Shown: piece by piece, positions 58,280-64,000 of the stretch
Position numbering within the stretch: position 1 is the stretch's first letter
Layout: every line of letters starts with the position of its first letter
DNA from: Chytridium lagenaria
Lineage: Eukaryota; Chytridiomycota; Chytridiomycetes; Chytridiales; Chytridiaceae
DNA: 64,000 nt
Assembly (NCBI GenBank): GCA_025449115.1
Contig: JAHLKC010000041.1
Span: 124,001-188,000, forward strand
Direction: 5' to 3'
Translations under genes and position numbers: made by a program
The notes under the pieces: generated by a model
The model's input: only the letters and a program-made list of their open reading frames with translations
Database searches by the model: none
What the model was told of the DNA's origin: nothing

Positions 58280-60153
58280 ATGGGGAGGGAATCCTTTAAT
58301 CATGTCCATGAGTCGTTGAATCTTTATATCTCCGATGATGCATTCACATTTGAGCCAGTTTATTTGGATCCATCGGTACCTCGACAAACTCTTGTGATAT
58401 CAAGAGGATGGATCTCTTAAGATAAACGCACCACCGGCTCCAACTCTTCGACAAGAAGAGGTCTTGACCGTGTTCGTATTATTGGTTTGATCCAGCTTAA
58501 CGCAGGTAGAATACCGACACATTTGTGGAGTTCTCACACCTGTAGGCTTACATCTCGTCGTCATCACCAGCCGGGAGAAGGTCGGGAAGATTACAGAGAA
58601 AGAGTGTACAGACTTTCTGGTTATAACATCATACCATTTACAAGATCGAAACTATCGCTGACGGAATCGCAGCTGAAGGATGATGGGCAATACTTAGGAA
58701 TGCTGGGAGACCTCCTATCTTCAAGATCTTTTTTACTTCTCATACAAAATCGACATCACCACATCATTTCAAAGGCAAAACGCAGTACTCGGAAACGAGA
58801 GAACCCCTTTATGGCAAAAGGTAAAAGGGATAGTGTTAATCCTTCTATTTACCCCGTCAAGGCCGATATAAGGTTTTACTGGAATCGCTTCTTGCAGGAT
58901 AGGCTTGTTCAAGCCAGCTCTCTCAATGGACATGATCTGAGCAGCTTTATTTTGCCCATCATGTGTGGATGTATGTTTGCTATGGGTTGCCTGAACTTAC
59001 CGAAAAGTTGTTAATGTAAAGGAATCTTACGTCAAGGACAGGAAGGTGACTCTAGTCATTATTTCTCGTCGAAGCAAGTACAGAGCCGGGAACTCGTTTT
59101 AATGCGCGAGGAATCGATCATTACGGACATGTTGCAAACTTCATTGAGACTGAACAAACCGTGATTTCGGACAGTGCTATATTGCGTCGTATCTTCAATT
59201 AGAGGATCTATTCCTTTGTTTTGGAAACAAATACCAATGTGAAGTACCAACCTAAGCTTGTTGTGGAAGCTAATCCGATTACGGTAATTTCTTTGCCAGC
59301 GTTTGCAATGAAATGCTAACGAGAATGTTGCAGCCACCGCCTTCCAAAAGCATTTTGGTGAATTAAATAGCTTGTACAAGTCCGTAATTGCTGTTAATTT
59401 GATTAATCGGGATGGTTACGAGCGACCCTTAGGGATTGAGTTTGAACGGCAAGTGAATCAAAATGAGGTTTCAAAGGTTAAAATATGTGCACTTCGATTT
59501 CCATCACGAATGCCGAAAGATGAGATGGGACCGTATCGGTGTTCTCGTTCAGCAGATAAATGAGGATCTTGATAATCAAGGCTATTGCATTATAAGCGAC
59601 AAGGCGTTGGTACTACGAGAGCAAAATTCTATCGTAAGAACGAATTGTATCGACTGTCTCGACCGAACAAATGTCGTCCAATCCGTATTGGCTCGCAAAG
59701 TTTTGAGGGAGCAATTAATATATCTTGGCTATCTGGATGAAGACGAGCTCGTTGAGAATCAAGAGCATCTCGAGCGAACCTTCAAACAATATGGGCAGAT
59801 AACGCTGACGAAATCAGCATGCAATATTCTGGCACCGGTGCATTGGAAACGGACTTAACACGTACTGGGAAACGGACAAAAGAAGGCATTCTTAATGACC
59901 TGTTGAACTCTATTATTCGTTACATTAAAAACAATTTCTTGGATGGTTCTCGTCAGGTAATAACTTATACAGAGAGATGCAGCTAAAATATCAGGATGCT
60001 TATGATCTTTTCCTTGGAAATTATGTTGTCGATCCTAGAAGTTCGCCCTTTACTTCGCCGAAATCTCCTCTAGTAGTGACTGTGCTTCCAATTGCGTTGG
60101 TGGCCTTGTTTTCGTTATCGGTGCTTGTATTTTTCCTACTAGGTAGAGAGTAA
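58280..60153 (+). CDS. SAC1: SAC1 phosphoinositide phosphatase
   Basis: The ATG at 58280 gives [20 protein letters not shown], then GIIGL-type sequence and [20 protein letters not shown]. The SAC domain includes [38 protein letters not shown] and [11 protein letters not shown], and the catalytic C-x5-R loop [16 protein letters not shown] at about 59640-59690. Late segments are [34 protein letters not shown] and two hydrophobic helices ([20 protein letters not shown]) ending LLGRE at 60153. SAC1 is an ER/Golgi membrane enzyme that removes phosphate mainly from PI4P. Several indels split the frame near 58850, 59200 and 59840. Confidence 0.92.
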
Positions 60154-60501
60154 CCCCAAAATCATCTTTAACCAATCTACGTAGAACGATCTTTGGCGAA
60201 ATACTTTACAATCGTTTGCTTGGTATTGGAATCGGAACAGCATTCAGGCTGATTATTCGCTTCGGGTCCAATTTTGTTGATAGACCACGTCTTGTCTCTA
60301 ATAATATGGAATTTTCAAAACATTAACATAGATTAATAAAGCGTTCGTCTGTTCAGACGCTTCTTTTGGTTTCATTCGTCGTTGATCGCTTTTGACGGTC
60401 ATGGTTTTGTTACTATGTAGATGTGTGACGGACAAGTCACCAAAAAGTTGACCAGAAATGACAGACAAGTCACCAAAGAGTGAGAGGATTGAAAGATATT
60501 A
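60154..60501. other. gap between SAC1 and ATG12 with direct repeat
   Basis: No gene is evident. A 19-base unit TGACGGACAAGTCACCAAA recurs 33 bases later with one mismatch (60426-60444 and 60459-60477), just upstream of ATG12. Confidence 0.55.
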
Positions 60502-60863
60502 ATGGCTCATAGCGATTTAAAAAAAGTTGTTGTACGTTTTTAAGGCAACAGGGAATGCCCCGATTTTGAAGCAGAGTGTGTTCAAGATTACCTCAACGCA
60601 GAGATTCCAGACTATCGTAACTTTTTGAGAAAAGAATTGAACTACAAGTCAAACGAGCCTTTGGTATGTTCACGAGCTAGGTACATGCACTAATTATTAT
60701 AGTTTCTGTATGTAAATAGCGCATTTTCGCCAGCTCCAGATGAGATCATAGCCAATTTACACAAGGTTTAGTCAATGTTGTTAATGTAATTTGACAGTGA
60801 CAGAACTTTGCCACTGAAGGCAGCTTGATTGTAAATTATTCAACAACGGTTGCATGGGGATGA
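60502..60863 (+). CDS. ATG12: autophagy ubiquitin-like protein ATG12
   Basis: The ATG at 60502 gives MAHSDLKKVVVRFKATGNAP, then ILKQSVFKITSTQRFQTIVT, LRKELNYKSNEPL, an intron of about 55 bases, FLYVNSAFSPAPDEIIANLH and, after another short intron, NFATEGSLIVNYSTTVAWG with stop at 60863. The C-terminal ...AWG, with glycine for conjugation to Atg5, is the ATG12 hallmark. Two indels, both in T-runs (about 60540 and 60627), must be corrected. The protein has almost no N-terminal extension before the ubiquitin fold. The gene converges on MAD2 with a 27-base gap. Confidence 0.92.
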
Positions 60864-60890
60864 TTAGAAAATGAAGGACTGTGACGAATT

Positions 60891-61751
60891 CTATTCAAGT
60901 TTATAAGCAACCATTGAGTCGACACGGTGAACGGATGTGGAGAAGCTTCTCAACTTGACTTGCTCGGCGTGCTGAGCGATCAGCAAACCATCTGAATCCT
61001 CCCACGTTGCTGGAACTTCTGCATTCTTGTCTGTGTATGCGAGAACATTGAATGTGCATGGATCGGATAAAATTGGAAGGAAAGAGACAGAGGCTGTTAC
61101 TTGACGCAAAATGGCGGCGATTTCCTCGTTGATTTGCTTCTCTGTCTTTGGTACCGCTTTCTTCGAATATGCTGCAGACGAGCTTTATTTCTTTCAGAAA
61201 ATCAACGAAGAGAAAGTACTTACATTTTAACGTTGTCAATTGCTGCGTCGTCGTTTTCCAGAGAAATATCGAACTGCCATCTCTCAACTACTTCCTGCGT
61301 ATCCTTGTTGCTTATAGCCAAAACCAGCTTGCTTACAGACTTGGCAAGAATCCATCCTGTTTAAACTTAGTGGGGCGGGTCGAAAGTTATAGAAAACGTA
61401 CGTTCAACTTGAGAGAGGAGTTGCTTTAGATAACTATGCACACCCTCATCGTTTGAAACAAGCAAGTTCAACCCGTATTTCTTGACCATCTTAAAGTCTA
61501 CATATAATTGTTAGCGCCATATTTTCGATAGAATCGTACCTTCAGGAGGATATAAGGCCCGCTGGAAGAGTATGCTGTCCGAATGGTGTTAACATTGCAA
61601 TATTGCTTTGCAGCCAATAACCTGTTTAGTCCATATTCTAAGAAAATTAGCTTCTGCATAAGCTACCAAGAGGTCTGGTACCAAAGAATTCGGCAACTAT
61701 TTGAGCAGAGCCCCTTAACGTTATTTGTTTTCGCAACTGGATTGTGCTCAT
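60891..61751 (-). CDS. MAD2: spindle checkpoint HORMA protein MAD2
   Basis: The ATG at 61751 reads MSTIQLRKQITLRGSAQIVA, EFF, then after a 45-base intron EYGLN and, after a second intron, SILFQRALYPPE. Continuing: FKMVKKYGLNLLVSNDEGVH, LAISNKDTQEVVERWQFDIS, LRQVTASVSFLPILSDPCTF, NVLAYTDKNAEVPATWEDSD and AEQVKLRSFSTSVHRVDSMV, ending AYKLE at 60891. The HORMA fold is complete with the C-terminal safety-belt segment. MAD2 inhibits Cdc20-APC/C at unattached kinetochores. Its start lies 73 bases from the divergent MCM7 start. Confidence 0.94.
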
Positions 61752-61824
61752 TCCTGTCTACCAAAAACCTGTTTGTGAATTTTGACAAATTCTTCAACTG
61801 GTAACCCCGTGTCCGAAAGTTAGG

Positions 61825-64000
61825 ATGTCTCAAGCGTCTGTAAGAGCTGGCTCAATACAGACCCAGGCCATTAACGTCAACTTCAACAGCGAGAAAGGTA
61901 AGCGGAGAGGAAAGGTGTCGTAAAACGCTTATCTTCTTTTAGACAAGATTAAGAACTTTCTTGAAAAGTTCACAGCAGTTGAAGTAGTTGCAGACGATGA
62001 TGACCTTGGCATGCAAAAGGAAGTCTTATTCCACAAGTACCTCAAGGAATTGGTAATCTCCATTTCTCACTCACTCGCTTTAATTTTTTCAAAGGAAGCT
62101 GTCGCGGATAGGGTAAAGACCGGCATTGAGATATCTCTGGATGACATCGTGAGCGTATGTGACTTTTTATATCTACAGCTAATACTTTTACCACAGTTTG
62201 ACCCCAACGATGAAACTTTCGTTCAAAACATCGAATGCAACACTGCGAGATACGTCAAGCTATTTTCGGATGTCGTCGATGGGCTTCTTCCGAAAGTGGA
62301 TACTGAGGTAAAATGGTTGAAAGGGTGTGTTGCTGACATCTGGTACAGCCAGGCGACGATTCGAATCCCTAGACGTTATTCTCTTTCAAAGAAAACAAAG
62401 AAATGCTGTCATAATGAGGCCGGCGCAGCAAGCTTTCCTCCAATTCTGACAAGGCGATAGTAGGGTTCATCCTGGCATATTCACACTAACACGCTAAAGC
62501 CATCTTTCCTTTAAGCCGAGAAGTAAGCAGAGAAACTTATCCATCAGAGATATAAAAGGTCTCTGGTTGGGAGACTAGTCACCGTCAAGGGGATTGTTAC
62601 TCGTGTCAGCAACGTAAAGCCGCAGGTAGCCGTGATGGGAATGAGTTGCGACAAGTGTGGCTATGAGCATTTCCAAGTAGTTAATGCCCAATCCTTTATC
62701 CCGCTTCCTGTTTGTCCTTCAGATGAGTGCAAGAGGCTAGGTCATAAGGGAAAGCTTTTCATGCAAACACGTGGGTCACGTTTTCTAAAATTTCAGGAAG
62801 CCAAGATTCAGGAATTGGTACGGTGGTGAATTCAACTAACTGATATATTTCTTTCCTTCAGTCTGATCAAGTTCCTATGGGCCATATTCCTAGATCCATG
62901 ACAGTGCATTTGTATGAAGACTTGACACGTCAAATCAGCCCGGGCGACACGGTCTTCATTTCGGAGTCTTCATGCCGACACCTTACGTCGGATACAAAAG
63001 TGTCATGGCCGGATTACTCAGCGATACATTTTTGGAGGTCCATCACATTGTTCAGTTGAAGAAGCAATACTCCAAGCTGGACTTGACCCCAGACATCAGT
63101 CAGCAGATCCGGACTCTCACCGATACTCCGATCTCTATCGCTTCCTATCGCAAAGCATTGCTCCCGAAATTTATGGTCATGAGGATATAAAGAAAGCTCT
63201 TCTTTTACTCCTGGTCAGCGGTGCCTCAAAGGAGACTCCTGATGGTATGAAGATCCGTGGAGACCTCAACGTCTGCCTTATGGGAGATCCTGGAGTTGCA
63301 AAATCACAATTGTTGAAGTACATTAGTAAGATCGCACCTCGAGGGATCTACACTACTGGGCGTGGAAGTTCCGGCGTCCGGTCTGACGGCAAGTGTTATG
63401 AGGGATCCCATCACAGACGAAATGGTGCTGGAAGGCGGTGCTTTTGGTGTCTGGCTGATAACGGAATAGCATGCATTGATGAATTTGACAAGATGGACGA
63501 AAACGATCGCACAGCAATCCATGAAGTCATGGAACAGCAACAATCAGTATAAGTAAAGTAAGTCGTTGCTTATTTTCTTTTAACAATTTTTAACATTAAA
63601 AGGCCGGAATTACAACGACTTTGAACGCCAGGACGTCATTTTGGCAGCAGCAAATCCGCAATTCGGTCGCTACAATACACGTCTTCGCCCAACACAAAAT
63701 ATCAACCTGCCAGCGGCTCTCCTCAGTAGATTCGATCTTCTCTTCCTCATTCTAGATAAGCCAGAGTTGGAAGACGACCTCCGGCTTGCATCGCATGTTA
63801 CGTTTGTCCATCTCCACAATGCGGCCCCAGTAAATCAAGGAACGTCAACTTTTTGGATGCCAATATTCTTCGGCACTACATTTCTCTTGCTCGAACTTAC
63901 AAGCCTATAATAACTACGGAGACTGCTGGGATTTTTAGTAAATGCATACACTCATATTCGACAAAAGGGAGAGCTCTCTGAACTTCAGTATACATGTGCA
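61825..64000 (+). CDS. MCM7: MCM7 replicative helicase subunit, cut by right edge
   Basis: The ATG at 61825 starts [20 protein letters not shown] then [18 protein letters not shown]. The N-terminal domain has the zinc-binding [12 protein letters not shown] ... [10 protein letters not shown] and [38 protein letters not shown] typical of MCM7. The AAA+ core shows Walker [27 protein letters not shown] (one indel near 63385), [12 protein letters not shown], Walker [21 protein letters not shown] and arginine finger [14 protein letters not shown]. The last visible part, [17 protein letters not shown], is in a shifted frame and the C-terminus is off the window. MCM7 is one of six subunits of the MCM2-7 helicase loaded by ORC. 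Short introns near 61900, 62055, 62157 and 62820. Confidence 0.95.

Overview
The window is nuclear DNA of a small-genome eukaryote, most likely an early-diverging and possibly flagellated (zoosporic) fungus or close relative. The coding regions carry short GT-AG introns and the proteins are typical eukaryotic housekeeping ones. Several point to fungi: a GGC1-type mitochondrial GTP/GDP carrier, a SulP-STAS-cNMP transporter of the yeast Vsb1/YGR125W type, a Pex11-family protein, a MEF1-type mitochondrial EF-G and SWP1/RPN2. Others are unusual for yeast-like fungi: NAMPT, METTL4, cystinosin, SNAPC1 and a HEATR4-like HEAT protein, a family I associate with flagellated eukaryotes. The taxonomic call is inference from gene content only.

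Layout. 1-11 kb: prolyl oligopeptidase (-, cut by the left edge), an unresolved stretch, PEX11-like (+), BRE1 E3 ligase (+), NUP84/107 nucleoporin (-), then another unresolved stretch. 11-16 kb: aspartate/glutamate carrier with EF-hands (+) and NAMPT (+). 16-20 kb: gene-poor, with a tRNA-like element, a fragment of an MFS transporter, tRNA-Leu(AAG) and a very AT-rich block. 20-30 kb: two large genes with low-complexity regions, the Vsb1-like transporter and a BRD7/9-like bromodomain protein. 30-64 kb: a dense block with malate dehydrogenase, CDC123, HEATR4-like, a coiled-coil orphan, ORC3, GGC1, tRNA-Gly(CCC), MEF1, COQ4, SCO1, a small orphan, cystinosin, CUS2/Tat-SF1, a small orphan, METTL4, asteroid nuclease (ASTE1), SWP1/RPN2, GET4, SNAPC1, SAC1, ATG12, MAD2 and MCM7 (cut by the right edge).

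The dense block is extremely compact. Divergent pairs have start codons 18 to 90 bases apart (MEF1/COQ4, ASTE1/SWP1, coiled-coil/ORC3, SCO1/orphan, MAD2/MCM7), and COQ4 and SCO1 overlap tail to tail by six bases. Functional themes are mitochondria (AGC, GGC1, MDH, MEF1, COQ4, SCO1), DNA replication and mitosis (ORC3, MCM7, MAD2), RNA and chromatin (BRE1, BRD7/9-like, METTL4, CUS2, SNAPC1, NUP84) and endomembranes (SWP1, GET4, SAC1, ATG12, cystinosin, PEX11).

Nearly every conserved gene reads through only if one or more single-base indels are allowed, often in homopolymers. Because the affected genes are largely essential, this looks like uncorrected sequence error rather than mass pseudogenisation. 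Exon boundaries below are therefore approximate, and gene spans are given from the likely start to the likely stop codon including introns. I did not find a convincing novel multi-gene system. The best leads are METTL4 with its tightly packed neighbours, the NAMPT gene, and the orphan proteins.
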